Shown: one piece after another, positions 35,916 to 44,333 of the stretch
Layout: the number at the start of each line of letters is the position of its first letter
Numbering within the stretch: the first letter of the stretch is position 1
Assembly: GCA_026647215.1 (NCBI GenBank)
Contig: JAPKHC010000020.1
Span: forward strand, 48,964-112,963
Source of the DNA: F1-120-MAGs118 sp013360535
GTDB lineage: Bacteria > Planctomycetota > UBA1135 > GCA-002686595
DNA: 64,000 nucleotides
Direction: 5' to 3'
Program-made: the position numbers and the translations under genes
The notes under the pieces: model-generated
What the model was told of the DNA's origin: nothing
Seen by the model: the letters and a program-made list of their open reading frames with translations, nothing else
Database searches by the model: none

Positions 35916-38627
35916 TCAGCGCCGCTTCGGCCTGACCTCGACCTGCACACGCGTCGGCGCTCCGGGTTGCACTTCGATCACCGAACTCGAGAGTTCCAGC
36001 TCCGGCTCGCCGAGGCGCAACTCCCATCGCCCGGCGAGCAGCGCCGGCACGGTTGCCTTGCCGTTCTCGTTGTGGAGCGCGATGTCGCGGGCATCCGGAC
36101 GCCTGAGGAACAGATGGAGGCGCCCGAGGTCTTCTTGCGCAAGGCCGATCAGCTCGAGGTCGAGCGAGCCGCTTGGCGCGAGCGCGATGTCGCCGAGATC
36201 CGTGCGTTCTCCCGGGCGCAGCTCGAACTGGGAGGTCTCCACCACGTTTGCGCCATGGCGCGTGACATCGAGCTTGTAGGTGCCGGGGAAGGCGCTCCCA
36301 CGAAACTGGCCGGATTCCGCGTCGTAGTCGAGGAAATGGCCTTCGTTCTGTCCGACGAGCCACAGCGTCAGTTCGATCCCCACGAGCAGGTCGGGCGAGC
36401 TCGCGACGATCCTTCCCGTGAGCTCGCTCTCGCTGGAGCTGTCTGGAACGACGAGCTCGAGCCCGGTCGATCCGGGAGCGACCTTCGGAACGACGAGTCG
36501 CGGCGCCGAGAGTTGCGGCGTGCGCACGGAGAGGTCATGGGAACCCGGTCCGAGATTGGCGAGCACGAAGCGTCCTTCGGCATCCGCGAAGGCGCTGCGT
36601 GGATACCACTGGTTCAGCATGTCCGAAGGGCGCGAGCCCACGTACCAGCCGGCGAGCGGACGGCCCAGCTCGTCGACGATCTTGCCCGAGATCAACTGCC
36701 CCGGGTCGAGCCGAACTTCGCAGCGGGTCGTCTCGCCGGCTCGGCAGGCGACGTTGGCTCGAGCGCGTCCCAAGTCCGCGCGCTTGGGATGGGAGGCGTT
36801 GATCTCGCGGGTTCCGGGCGCGACCCACTCGAGCACGAACCAGCCGTCGTCGTCCGTGGTGTCCCTCGGCGCCGGAAACTTGTCGTTCACGAACCAGCCA
36901 CCTTGTTGTTCGACAGACTGCACGATCGAGGCTCCGGCGACGGGTGCGCCGCTGGCATCGAGAACTCGACCTTCGATGCGCGCCGCGGCTTCGAGCTGGA
37001 TCACCAGGTCCTCGGTGGCCTCTGCGATCGTCACCTTCCCGGACCAGCGTGCGAATCCAGGCGCGAAGCAATGCACGGGCTGGGTGCCGGTCGGCAGCGC
37101 GTCCGCGATCTCGAAGCGACCGTCAGCCGCGCTCGTTGTCTTCATCGGGCTTGGTGCCCTCGCGTCGCCGCCGAACGGACTGGGCACGTTGTGGCCCCCG
37201 TCGGGTCCCGCAAGAACGTGAGCTCCCGCACACGGGGTCCCGTCCGGCTTGAGCACGCGCCCGGCAAGCTTTCCGGAGCCACGCTTCAGCCGGAACTCGG
37301 CTTGGCGAACGCTGGATTGGGCGCCGAGATCCCCGACCTGCACATGCGGAGACGGGAGGAAACCCGGGGCGCGCGCGCCGATCTCGGAGTCGAGGGAGAT
37401 GTCGCGGAGCCGGAACTCGCCGGCGGCGTCGGTCCGTGTGGCGACGGCGATCTCCGAGGTCCAGATCTGGCGGAGCTCCAGCACGATTCCAGCGCCGCCG
37501 AGAGGCTGCCCCCGCTCGTCGAGCACTCGACCGTGCACCTGCTCGCCGCGCTCGAGCGTGATCGTCTTGCGCAGCACCTCGTTCTCCGGCATTTCGAGCC
37601 AGAAAGTCTCGCGCAGGTCCACGGTCAGCCGGTTGCGGCCGAGCGCGAGCACATCGAGCACCAGCAGGCCCGATTCGTCCGTCACCGCTCGCGCACGCTG
37701 CGCGGGCGTGCCTCGCGCTCGCGCGAGATCCATCGTGGCCCCGATGCCAGCCGCCGGAGTCCCATCCGACCAAAGGAGCGTGATCTCGGCGCGGCCGACG
37801 GTCGGAGTTTCGCTTGCGTGGGCGTGTCCGGCAGCGAGTTCCTCGCGCTGCGCGAGCGTTTCGGCGGAGAGCGGAGTGGCGGGCCTGGGCGGCTCCGCTC
37901 GAGCAGGTTCCTCGAACGAAGCCGCGATCGACGAGTCGGGTCTGGCCGTCGTGAGGCGCCGAAAACCAAACCAGCTCACGAGCGCGAGCAGCAGCAACGC
38001 TGCCACGACGAACGCCTTCTTCATGACGAGTCCTCCGAACAGCGTGGCGATGAGCGAACCCGTGGTGGGGGCGGTCGACAGGGGAACGAGCGGAGCGAGC
38101 GCGAGGCGCCAGGATTTGCCGTCGCCTCCGTCGCGCGCGTCGAGGCGTTCGCGCAGCGCCGCGAGCGCGCGCGTCTGGCGCGTCTTCACCGTCTTGAGCG
38201 GCGCACCGACTCGTTGCGCAATCTCCGTCGGCGTCAGGCCCTCGTAATAGCGCAGGTACAGCACCGTGCGCTGCTCCTCGGGCAGCGACAGCACGAGCTC
38301 GAAGAGCCGCTTCTGCTGCTCGAGACGTTCCAGCGCGAGCTCACCTGCGTCGAGGGCCTCGGGGCGCGCGGCGCGCCGTTCGTGTTCGTCGCGGCGACTC
38401 CGACTGCGGGACGCGTTCAACGCCAGGTTGCGCGCCACGACACTCAGCCAACCGCGCAGCGACGTCGAGCGCTGCGGCGCATGTTCGAGCGCTCGCACGT
38501 ACGTCTCCTGCACGAGGTCGTCGGCGTCGTGGGGGAGCGTGACCAGCTCCGACGCGAGGCGGCGCAGGAACCCTGCTTCGGCAAGCAGCTCGGCGGCGTC
38601 GGGGCGCGGATCGGGAGTGGAAGCCAT
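35916..38627 (-). CDS. ECF sigma factor fused to a membrane anchor and carboxypeptidase-regulatory-like repeats
   Basis: A 903-aa protein. ATG 38627 is preferred; an in-frame ATG at 38651 is possible. Residues 10-160 are an ECF sigma factor: region 2 with D-D-L-V-Q-E-T-Y-V-R-A-L, region 4 with L-P-E-E-Q-R-T-V-L-Y-L-R-Y and the helix-turn-helix L-T-P-T-E-I-A-Q-R. A membrane segment follows at 204-222. Residues 350-700 carry at least four beta-sandwich repeats of the form x-G-R-V-L-D-x-x-G-x-P-L-A-G-A, typical of carboxypeptidase-regulatory-like domains. Residue Met202 has a strong GGAGGA site 6 nt upstream, so a second product of about 702 aa (anchor plus repeats) could be made from 38024. A membrane-tethered sigma factor sensing envelope events is the inferred role. 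It lies convergent with the C25-like gene. Confidence 0.85.
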   Translation of the reverse strand: MASTPDPRPDAAELLAEAGFLRRLASELVTLPHDADDLVQETYVRALEHAPQRSTSLRGWLSVVARNLALNASRSRSRRDEHERRAARPEALDAGELALERLEQQKRLFELVLSLPEEQRTVLYLRYYEGLTPTEIAQRVGAPLKTVKTRQTRALAALRERLDARDGGDGKSWRLALAPLVPLSTAPTTGSLIATLFGGLVMKKAFVVAALLLLALVSWFGFRRLTTARPDSSIAASFEEPARAEPPRPATPLSAETLAQREELAAGHAHASETPTVGRAEITLLWSDGTPAAGIGATMDLARARGTPAQRARAVTDESGLLVLDVLALGRNRLTVDLRETFWLEMPENEVLRKTITLERGEQVHGRVLDERGQPLGGAGIVLELRQIWTSEIAVATRTDAAGEFRLRDISLDSEIGARAPGFLPSPHVQVGDLGAQSSVRQAEFRLKRGSGKLAGRVLKPDGTPCAGAHVLAGPDGGHNVPSPFGGDARAPSPMKTTSAADGRFEIADALPTGTQPVHCFAPGFARWSGKVTIAEATEDLVIQLEAAARIEGRVLDASGAPVAGASIVQSVEQQGGWFVNDKFPAPRDTTDDDGWFVLEWVAPGTREINASHPKRADLGRARANVACRAGETTRCEVRLDPGQLISGKIVDELGRPLAGWYVGSRPSDMLNQWYPRSAFADAEGRFVLANLGPGSHDLSVRTPQLSAPRLVVPKVAPGSTGLELVVPDSSSESELTGRIVASSPDLLVGIELTLWLVGQNEGHFLDYDAESGQFRGSAFPGTYKLDVTRHGANVVETSQFELRPGERTDLGDIALAPSGSLDLELIGLAQEDLGRLHLFLRRPDARDIALHNENGKATVPALLAGRWELRLGEPELELSSSVIEVQPGAPTRVQVEVRPKRR

Positions 38628-38640
38628 CGGCGTGGTACCG

Positions 38641-38646
38641 ATGCTA
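38641..38646 (-). promoter_or_regulatory. TAGCAT -10-like hexamer before the sigma-fusion gene
   Basis: It lies 13 nt before the ATG at 38627, at the long end of the spacing range. It would be incompatible with use of the ATG at 38651. Confidence 0.35.
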
Positions 38647-38708
38647 GGCACACCGCCCGCGGCGCGCAGTCCTCAGAAATGCCCGAAAATCGCTCCCGAA
38701 TCGCGCTT

Positions 38709-39854
38709 TCAGGTCAACGTGAGCCGGAACGAGGCGCGCGCGACCTCGCCGCCGTTGGCCTGCACCGTCACCGGATGTTCCCCGGCGTAGTAGCGGCGCG
38801 TCGAGATCGGCTTGAGCGAATGGCGTCGGGTCAACGTGCGCACCTCGCCGGGGCCAAGCTCGAGCTTCCAGCCCTTGAAGACCTTGGGGCTCGTCGAACC
38901 GTCGGCCTTGACGTGGTGCACGGAGTAGTCGACCACGAGCGCCTGCGCCTTCTTCGCCGTCGAGCGCAGCTCGAGCGTGAGCGTGACTTCGCCACCGACC
39001 TTCGCCTTCGCCGGCGCGAGCGCGAGCTTCGCCGTGCCCGCGAACGACTTGGCCAAACCAAACGCCGCGAGGGTGCGCTTGTGGCCCTTCTTCACGAGCG
39101 TGCGGCTCGCGTGGCGCAGCAGCGCGCGCCGTTCGTCGCTCGCGTCCGGCAGGTGGCGCTCGATCCACTCCGCGACGAGGTCGGGGTGATCCTTCGCGAT
39201 GTCGTTCAGGTGGTTCGCCACGCTGCGGCGCACGTACTCGCTCTCGTCGTCCTGCAGCGCACGCAACAGTGGCAGCGTCGGGCTCGGATCGGCGATCAGG
39301 GCCTTGAGCTGCAGTCCCCACGGCAGGCGCGGGCGGCTGCCTTCGCTCACGAGGCGCCGCACGTGCAGGCTCGGGTCCTTCGTCCAGCGTTCGAGCGTGC
39401 GGAAGCCGAGCGCGGGATGCTTCGCGAGGAACGGGCGGATCGCGAATTCGGCACTGAAGCGCTGCGTGAGCGCGTGGAGCGTGCGCAACCCACGTTCGGG
39501 TTCGTCGAGGCCGCGGCGCGCGACGAACTCGCCCGCGGACCACAGGATCCAACCCGCGAGTCCTTCGGCGTGCACCGCCTTCGTGCCCGCGAGCTCGCCG
39601 ACGCGTTCGCTCTCGTAAGCGGGAGCCAGCGCGGCCTCGAGCACGCTCGCCGCGCGCTCGAACTCCTGCGGCAGCGTCTCTTCGAGTGCGCTCGCGACCT
39701 GCATCGCGCGCGCCTTCATCTCGAGCTGGTCGAGTCCCGTAGTGGCGAGAGTGACGAAACGCTTCGAGTCGAACTTCGGATCGTGCCGTGCAAGGTGCTT
39801 CGCCGCGACCCGGACGAGGTCCGCGCTGAACAGGTTCTTGAAGGGCTCGGCCAT
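38709..39854 (-). CDS. alkC: AlkC-type DNA alkylation repair glycosylase with C-terminal Ig-like domain
   Basis: A 381-aa protein starting M-A-E-P-F-K-N, the usual AlkC opening. Residues 1-255 are HEAT-like repeats (F-D-x-x-x-F, L-E-x-K-A-R-A, F-A-I-R-P-F-L, H-V-R-R-L-V-S-E-G-x-R-P-R-L-P-W, V-R-R-S-V-A-N-H-L-N-D-I-A-K). This fold removes 3-methyladenine and related lesions without base flipping. Residues 265-381 form a beta-rich domain matching the Ig-like DNA-contacting domain of the longer AlkC class. It is cytoplasmic. A TACGCT hexamer 8 nt upstream suggests its own near-leaderless promoter. It is convergent with nothing and not in an operon with the sigma gene (gap 81 bp). Confidence 0.88.
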   Translation of the reverse strand: MAEPFKNLFSADLVRVAAKHLARHDPKFDSKRFVTLATTGLDQLEMKARAMQVASALEETLPQEFERAASVLEAALAPAYESERVGELAGTKAVHAEGLAGWILWSAGEFVARRGLDEPERGLRTLHALTQRFSAEFAIRPFLAKHPALGFRTLERWTKDPSLHVRRLVSEGSRPRLPWGLQLKALIADPSPTLPLLRALQDDESEYVRRSVANHLNDIAKDHPDLVAEWIERHLPDASDERRALLRHASRTLVKKGHKRTLAAFGLAKSFAGTAKLALAPAKAKVGGEVTLTLELRSTAKKAQALVVDYSVHHVKADGSTSPKVFKGWKLELGPGEVRTLTRRHSLKPISTRRYYAGEHPVTVQANGGEVARASFRLTLT

Positions 39855-39862
39855 GCGGCGGG

Positions 39863-39868
39863 AGCGTA
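39863..39868 (-). promoter_or_regulatory. TACGCT -10-like hexamer, near-leaderless (alkC)
   Basis: It lies 8 nt before the ATG at 39854. The same hexamer precedes the M28/cyclotransferase gene at 4250. Confidence 0.45.
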
Positions 39869-39952
39869 GCGACGGGCCCGCGAAAAGGCCCGCAGCGGCC
39901 GCGAACGGCACGCTCTGGAGTTCCGCGTTCGCGCTTCGCATGCTCTCTCGCG

Positions 39953-41137
39953 ATGGAGTTCGTCCGGCACGCAAACTGGATCGACGGACGCTGGTGCGAG
40001 GCGGCCCGCGGCGCGGAGTTCGAGGTCGGCGAGCGCACCGGCGGCAGCGAACGCTGGGCGCGCTCCGGGCCGGACGATGCGGAGCGGGCGCTGCGTTCTT
40101 GCGCGATCTCCGCCGCGCGCTGGAGCTCGCTCTCGCGCGCCGATCGGCTGCTGCAGCTGCGCCGCGTGCACGCCGAGCTCGAAGCCTCGCCTCTGGCGGA
40201 CTTGCTCGCTCCGGATCTCGGCCTCGAAGCCCACGAATTGCGCGAGCGGCTCGACGACGAGCTGTTCCGCTGTGTCGAATCCTTCGAGCTCTTCAGCGAG
40301 GGCCCCGAACAACGCGGCGTCGGCGTCTTCTGCGCGCACTGGAGCGAATTTCCCGGCGCGCTGCTCATGCGCATGGCGACGCAGCTCGCTTCAGGCCGCG
40401 CGCTGCTCTTGCGTTCCGACCGGCGGCTGCCGCGTGCGGCCGAGTTGGTCGTGCGCGCCTTCGAGCGTGCCGACGTCGCGCCTGCGCCGCTCGCGCTCGT
40501 CCACGGCGACCTGCGCGAGCTCGACCACGCGCTCTTCGCGACGTCCGGCCTCGCGCTCGTGCGCCTGCGCGAGCTCGACAGCGTGCTGCGCGAGCTCACG
40601 CCGCGGCTGCGCTCGCGTGTCGAGACAACCCGCGAGTTCTGGCGCGTGGCGAATGTCTCGATTCGTGTCGATTCCGGCGCGGATCCGGCCCTTCTCGCGC
40701 CTTCGTGCGTCGAGCGTTTTCTCGGCCGGGCCGGTACACTTTCCGCGCAGTTTCCGGGCTCGCTGGCCCGGGTGCTGTGTCACGAGCGGCTCTTCTCGCG
40801 CTTCACGGAAGAGCTCCTCGCCTGCCTCGAGCGCAGCGCGGACGCGCGCCGTCCCGTGCCTGCGATCGATGCGGACCTGCCGGAGCACGTCGCCCACGCG
40901 TGGGCGCTCGGGCTCGACGAGGGCGCGACTCCGATCCACGGTGTCGCGCCGGACAGTCGGGACGCCCAGGGCGGGCCCGCGGGAATCGTGTTCACGAACG
41001 TCTCCCCGCGGTCCGGCCTCGCGCGCCTGACGCGTCCAGCCCCGGTTCTGGCACTGGTCCGGGTCCCCGAGGGGACCGCGGCGGAGGAGCTTCAACGGGA
41101 GCTCGACGGCGGGCCGATGATGGAGCCCGAGCGATAG
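39953..41137 (+). CDS. degenerate aldehyde dehydrogenase-fold protein
   Basis: A 394-aa protein that aligns with aldehyde dehydrogenases from the first strand (W-I-D-G-R-W) to the oligomerisation end but is about 100 residues shorter. The segment that should hold the catalytic Cys (G-Q-x-C) reads L-S-A-Q-F-P-G near residues 262-268, and the E-L-G-G glutamate segment is missing. It is therefore probably not a dehydrogenase. It sits two bases before the L-lysine 6-transaminase gene, so it could bind or stabilise that enzyme or its semialdehyde product. An active ALDH of the right type is encoded at 62.2 kb. Codon use looks normal and the frame is intact, which argues against a decaying pseudogene. 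Confidence 0.65.
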   Translation: MEFVRHANWIDGRWCEAARGAEFEVGERTGGSERWARSGPDDAERALRSCAISAARWSSLSRADRLLQLRRVHAELEASPLADLLAPDLGLEAHELRERLDDELFRCVESFELFSEGPEQRGVGVFCAHWSEFPGALLMRMATQLASGRALLLRSDRRLPRAAELVVRAFERADVAPAPLALVHGDLRELDHALFATSGLALVRLRELDSVLRELTPRLRSRVETTREFWRVANVSIRVDSGADPALLAPSCVERFLGRAGTLSAQFPGSLARVLCHERLFSRFTEELLACLERSADARRPVPAIDADLPEHVAHAWALGLDEGATPIHGVAPDSRDAQGGPAGIVFTNVSPRSGLARLTRPAPVLALVRVPEGTAAEELQRELDGGPMMEPER

Positions 41138-41139
41138 CC

Positions 41140-42459
41140 ATGATCCACCCCCAGAACGTCCACGAGACCCTCAAGCGCCACCAGCTGGCGGACGGCTATC
41201 CGTTCGTCTTCGACCTCGAGAAGAGCCACGGCTCGTGGTTGCACGACTCGCGCACCGGCACCGAGCTGCTCGACTTCTTCACGTGCTTCGCGTCGTGGCC
41301 GATCGGCTATTCGCACCCGCGCATGCAGGACGCGGAGTTCACGGCCGAGCTGCTCTCCGCCGCGCGGAACAACCCGGCCAACTCCGACCTCTACACGGTC
41401 TCGATGGCGCGTTTCGTCGAGGCCTTCGCGACGCGCGTGACGCCGCAGGGCTTCCCGTACCACTTCTGGATCTCCGGCGGCGCGCTGGCGATCGAGAACG
41501 CGATGAAGGTCGCCTTCGACTGGAAGGCGCAGAAGCTCGGGCACGTCGACCTCAACGAGAGCTGCGACGACCTCGTCATCCTGCACTTCAAGGACGCCTT
41601 CCACGGGCGCTCGGGTTACACGCTCTCGGTCACCAACACCGATCCGACCAAGACCGGGCTGTTCCCGAAGTTCCGCTGGCCGCGCGTGCACAACCCCGGG
41701 ATCGAGTTCGACCTCGACGGTGGCATCGCCAACGACATCGCCGCGAGCGAGGCGCGTTCCTGCGCCGAGATCGAGGCCGCGTTCCGTGAGCACAAGGGCA
41801 AGGTCGCGGCGATCCTGATCGAGCCGATGCAGTCGGAAGGTGGCGACCACCACTTCCGGCCGGAATTCCTCGCGAAACTGCGCCGCTACGCGGACGAGCA
41901 GGAAGCGCTGCTCATCTTCGACGAAGTGCAGACGGGTTTCTTCGGCTCCGGCACGCCGTGGCTGTGGCAGCAGATCGGCGTCGCGCCCGACATCGTCGTG
42001 TTCGCCAAGAAGTCGCAGCAGGCAGGCCTGTACGCCAACCGCCGCGTCGACGACGTCGCGCAAAACTGTTTCCACCGTCCCAGCCGCATCAACTCGACCT
42101 GGGGCGGCAACCTGACCGACATGGTGCGCTCGCGCCAGATCATCGACGTGATCCTGTCGGAGAAGATGCCGGAGAACATCGCCGCGCGCGGACGCCAGTT
42201 CGTCGCCGGCCTGCGCCAGCTCGCGCGCTCGGGCGCGCCGTTCACCAACGTGCGCGGCGTCGGCTCGCTGTGCGCGTTCACGCTCTCCGACACGGCCACT
42301 CGCGACGCGGTGCTCGGCCGCCTGCGCGACCAGCGCCTGCTCGCGCTCAAGTCCGGCTCGCGCGCGATCCGCTTCCGCATGCCGCTGAACGTCTCCGCGG
42401 CCGAGATCGATCAGGCCCTCGGAATGATCGAAGCCTCGCTGCCCGCCCGCGCGCGCTGA
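41140..42459 (+). CDS. lat: L-lysine 6-transaminase
   Basis: A 439-aa PLP fold-type I aminotransferase. Recognition rests on the Lat-specific opening (H-E-T-L-K-R-H-x-L-x-D-G), F-I-F-D-E-V-Q-T-G for PLP binding, the K290-K291 pair in V-F-A-K-K-S-Q-Q-A-G that should contain the PLP lysine, and the characteristic I-N-S-T-W-G-G-N-L-T-D-M-V-R-S. It transfers the epsilon-amino group of lysine to 2-oxoglutarate, giving allysine, which cyclises to piperideine-6-carboxylate. The next step, oxidation to 2-aminoadipate, fits the ALDH7-type gene at 62.2 kb. It is cytoplasmic and in one operon with the degenerate ALDH. Confidence 0.92.
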   Translation: MIHPQNVHETLKRHQLADGYPFVFDLEKSHGSWLHDSRTGTELLDFFTCFASWPIGYSHPRMQDAEFTAELLSAARNNPANSDLYTVSMARFVEAFATRVTPQGFPYHFWISGGALAIENAMKVAFDWKAQKLGHVDLNESCDDLVILHFKDAFHGRSGYTLSVTNTDPTKTGLFPKFRWPRVHNPGIEFDLDGGIANDIAASEARSCAEIEAAFREHKGKVAAILIEPMQSEGGDHHFRPEFLAKLRRYADEQEALLIFDEVQTGFFGSGTPWLWQQIGVAPDIVVFAKKSQQAGLYANRRVDDVAQNCFHRPSRINSTWGGNLTDMVRSRQIIDVILSEKMPENIAARGRQFVAGLRQLARSGAPFTNVRGVGSLCAFTLSDTATRDAVLGRLRDQRLLALKSGSRAIRFRMPLNVSAAEIDQALGMIEASLPARAR

Positions 42460-42519
42460 GCGAGCCCGAAATCGAGCGTGCGGGAAGCCTCTCGCGGCGC
42501 CGTCGTCCATGATGCCACC

Positions 42520-42984
42520 ATGAGCGATCCCACGCCTGCGAATGTTGACTCGCCCGCACCGCCCAAGCGCAAGCAGACCAAGCGGACGCTCCTGATCGTC
42601 GGCTGTTCGTTCGGACTGCTGCTGGCCTTTTTTCTGGGACCGATGCTGATAGTGCCGATCGTGCTCGATCGGCTGGACTTCGCCCAGCACAAGAAGGCCG
42701 ACATCGACATCCAGTCGTTGATGAGCGCCGTGGAGACGTATGCCGTCAACAACGGCGGCGCGTATCCGGAGTCGCTTGAGGCGCTGGTCGTTCCCGATGC
42801 GAACGGCGAGACCTACCTCAAGGGGCTGCGGCAGATTCCCTTGGATCCGTGGGGCAATGCCTATGTGTACTTCGCGCCCACTGCAGGCTCCGAACCGCGC
42901 ATCGTGAGCTACGGCAAGGATGGCAAGCCCGGCGGAGAAGGCTCGGACGCCGACATCGACAGCGCGCTCATGAAGCGGGACTAA
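42520..42984 (+). CDS. GspG-like (T2SS pseudopilin C-domain) membrane protein
   Basis: A 154-aa protein starting at ATG 42520, with a Pro-rich cytoplasmic tail, one membrane span (about residues 24-47) and a GspG-like domain: A-D-I-D-I-Q-S-L-M-S-A-V-E-T-Y-A-V-N-N-G-G-A-Y-P-E-S-L, then D-P-W-G-N-A-Y-V-Y and S-Y-G-K-D-G-K-x-G-G-E-G. The prepilin cleavage motif (G-F-T-L-I-E) is absent, so it would stay as a membrane-anchored protein rather than a processed pilin. No other type II secretion genes are nearby. The last two bases of its stop overlap the stop of the convergent gene. Confidence 0.7.
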   Translation: MSDPTPANVDSPAPPKRKQTKRTLLIVGCSFGLLLAFFLGPMLIVPIVLDRLDFAQHKKADIDIQSLMSAVETYAVNNGGAYPESLEALVVPDANGETYLKGLRQIPLDPWGNAYVYFAPTAGSEPRIVSYGKDGKPGGEGSDADIDSALMKRD

Positions 42985-44324
42985 CGCGCCATCAAGCCGG
43001 CGAGGTCCGTCGCGGGCTTGGAGAGCGTGCCGTCGGAGGCGACGAGCGCGAGGTGCGGCAGCGCGTCGACCTGCAGGCGGCGCTGCAGCGAGCCGAAGGC
43101 GCGTTCGGCGTCGACGGCATGTTGCCACGGCAGGTTGGCCGTCAGGCGGCGCACGAGCGCGACGTCGCCGGAGAGCTCGATCGCGAGCACGCCGAAGGCC
43201 TCGCCACTCTCGCGGCGCAGCGCCTCCAGCTTGGGCAGCAGGGCGAGCGACTCGTCGCAGTGCGCGTCCCAGAAGAGCAGCGCGAGCGGCTTTCCGCGTT
43301 GGCTGGCGAGCGTCGGCGGCTTGCCTGCGAGGCCAGCGACCTCAAGTTCGGGTACGAGCTCGCCCTGGCGCAGCGGCTCGAGCGTCGAGAGGCGCAACTC
43401 GATGCCCTCGGTGCCGTCGCCGGGCACAAGGACGAGCTGGCGCGCGAGCGTGAGCGGCGCGGCCACTCGGCAGGGATCGGCGGGCGGCAGCGCTCGCGCG
43501 ACGAGCTTCCACGTGCCCGATCGTGTGTTGGCGAGCTGGAAGCGTCCCTCGGCGTCGGTGAGCGCGCCCCGCTCGCGCGGCGGCAGCGAGCTCGAGCGCC
43601 CCCAGACGTAGACGCCGGCCGCGGGCTGGCCGTCGGGCGCGAGCACGCGGCCGCTGGTGTGCGGGCCCGCCGCGAAGTCGAAGCTCTCGCGCGTCGCCTC
43701 TCCCGGCGTCGCCTCGAGGATGTCGCGTGCGAGCACCCAGCGCGTGCCGTCGGCCGCCACCTGATCGACCCACAGGTCCCACTCGAACACCGGCGGCAGC
43801 GCGAGCGAGCGCCAGCGCCCGAGCTCGAGCTCTTCCGCGCCGCGCAGCGCGAAGCCGGGCACGAGGCTCTGGTTCAGGCGCGGATGGCGCGTCGCGAGGC
43901 GCAACTCGACCCCGGGCCGTTCGGGCCGCACCTGCAGCTCGAAGAAGGCCGGTGACTGCAGCACGACGCGCAGGTTCGCGCTCGCCCCGTCGGCGAGCTG
44001 GAAGTTCGAGAGCGCCAGGCCGTGCGCGACCTCGCTCGAGTGCGACGCGAGCACCGTCCACTCGCCGGGCGCGAGCCCTTCGACCCTGAAGGCGCCGCGC
44101 GCGTCGGCCTGCACGTCGCGCATCCAGCGCGAGGCCTCGCTCGCGGTCAGTCCGGGCGCGTCCGCGCGGATGTCGTCCTGCGCCCGGTAGGTCACGCGCG
44201 CATGCGAGACCTCGGCCAGCACGAGCCGCGCCCCCGGCACTCCGTCGTTGCCGCGGACGACCCAGCCTTCGACGCGACCGTCCGAGGCACACAGCAGCGA
44301 AGCGACGGCGAGGCTTCCGAGCAT
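42981..44324 (-). CDS. exported protein with carboxypeptidase-regulatory-like domains and a thioredoxin-like C-domain
   Basis: A 447-aa protein with a short N-terminal signal (M-L-G-S-L-A-V-A-S-L-L-C-A). Two beta-sandwich units are seen (near residues 15-110 and 225-290, each with G-x-V-x-x-x-D-G-x-P and F-R-V-E-G-L-A-P-G or F-Q-L-A-N). Residues 325-447 look like an AhpC/TlpA-type thioredoxin fold with L-A-L-L-F-W-D-A-H-C-D-E, holding only one Cys where C-x-x-C would be expected, so disulfide exchange must differ from TlpA. A TAGGAG ribosome site precedes ATG 44324. It is the third gene of an operon after the DHH phosphoesterase and rlmN. Confidence 0.65.
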   Translation of the reverse strand: MLGSLAVASLLCASDGRVEGWVVRGNDGVPGARLVLAEVSHARVTYRAQDDIRADAPGLTASEASRWMRDVQADARGAFRVEGLAPGEWTVLASHSSEVAHGLALSNFQLADGASANLRVVLQSPAFFELQVRPERPGVELRLATRHPRLNQSLVPGFALRGAEELELGRWRSLALPPVFEWDLWVDQVAADGTRWVLARDILEATPGEATRESFDFAAGPHTSGRVLAPDGQPAAGVYVWGRSSSLPPRERGALTDAEGRFQLANTRSGTWKLVARALPPADPCRVAAPLTLARQLVLVPGDGTEGIELRLSTLEPLRQGELVPELEVAGLAGKPPTLASQRGKPLALLFWDAHCDESLALLPKLEALRRESGEAFGVLAIELSGDVALVRRLTANLPWQHAVDAERAFGSLQRRLQVDALPHLALVASDGTLSKPATDLAGLMAR

Positions 44325-44333
44325 GGGGAGCTC

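Noticed and set aside
39953..41137. Pseudogene call for the degenerate ALDH
   Set aside because: The frame is intact over 394 codons, codon use is like its neighbours, and it is closely spaced with lat, so it is reported as a gene with lost catalytic residues.
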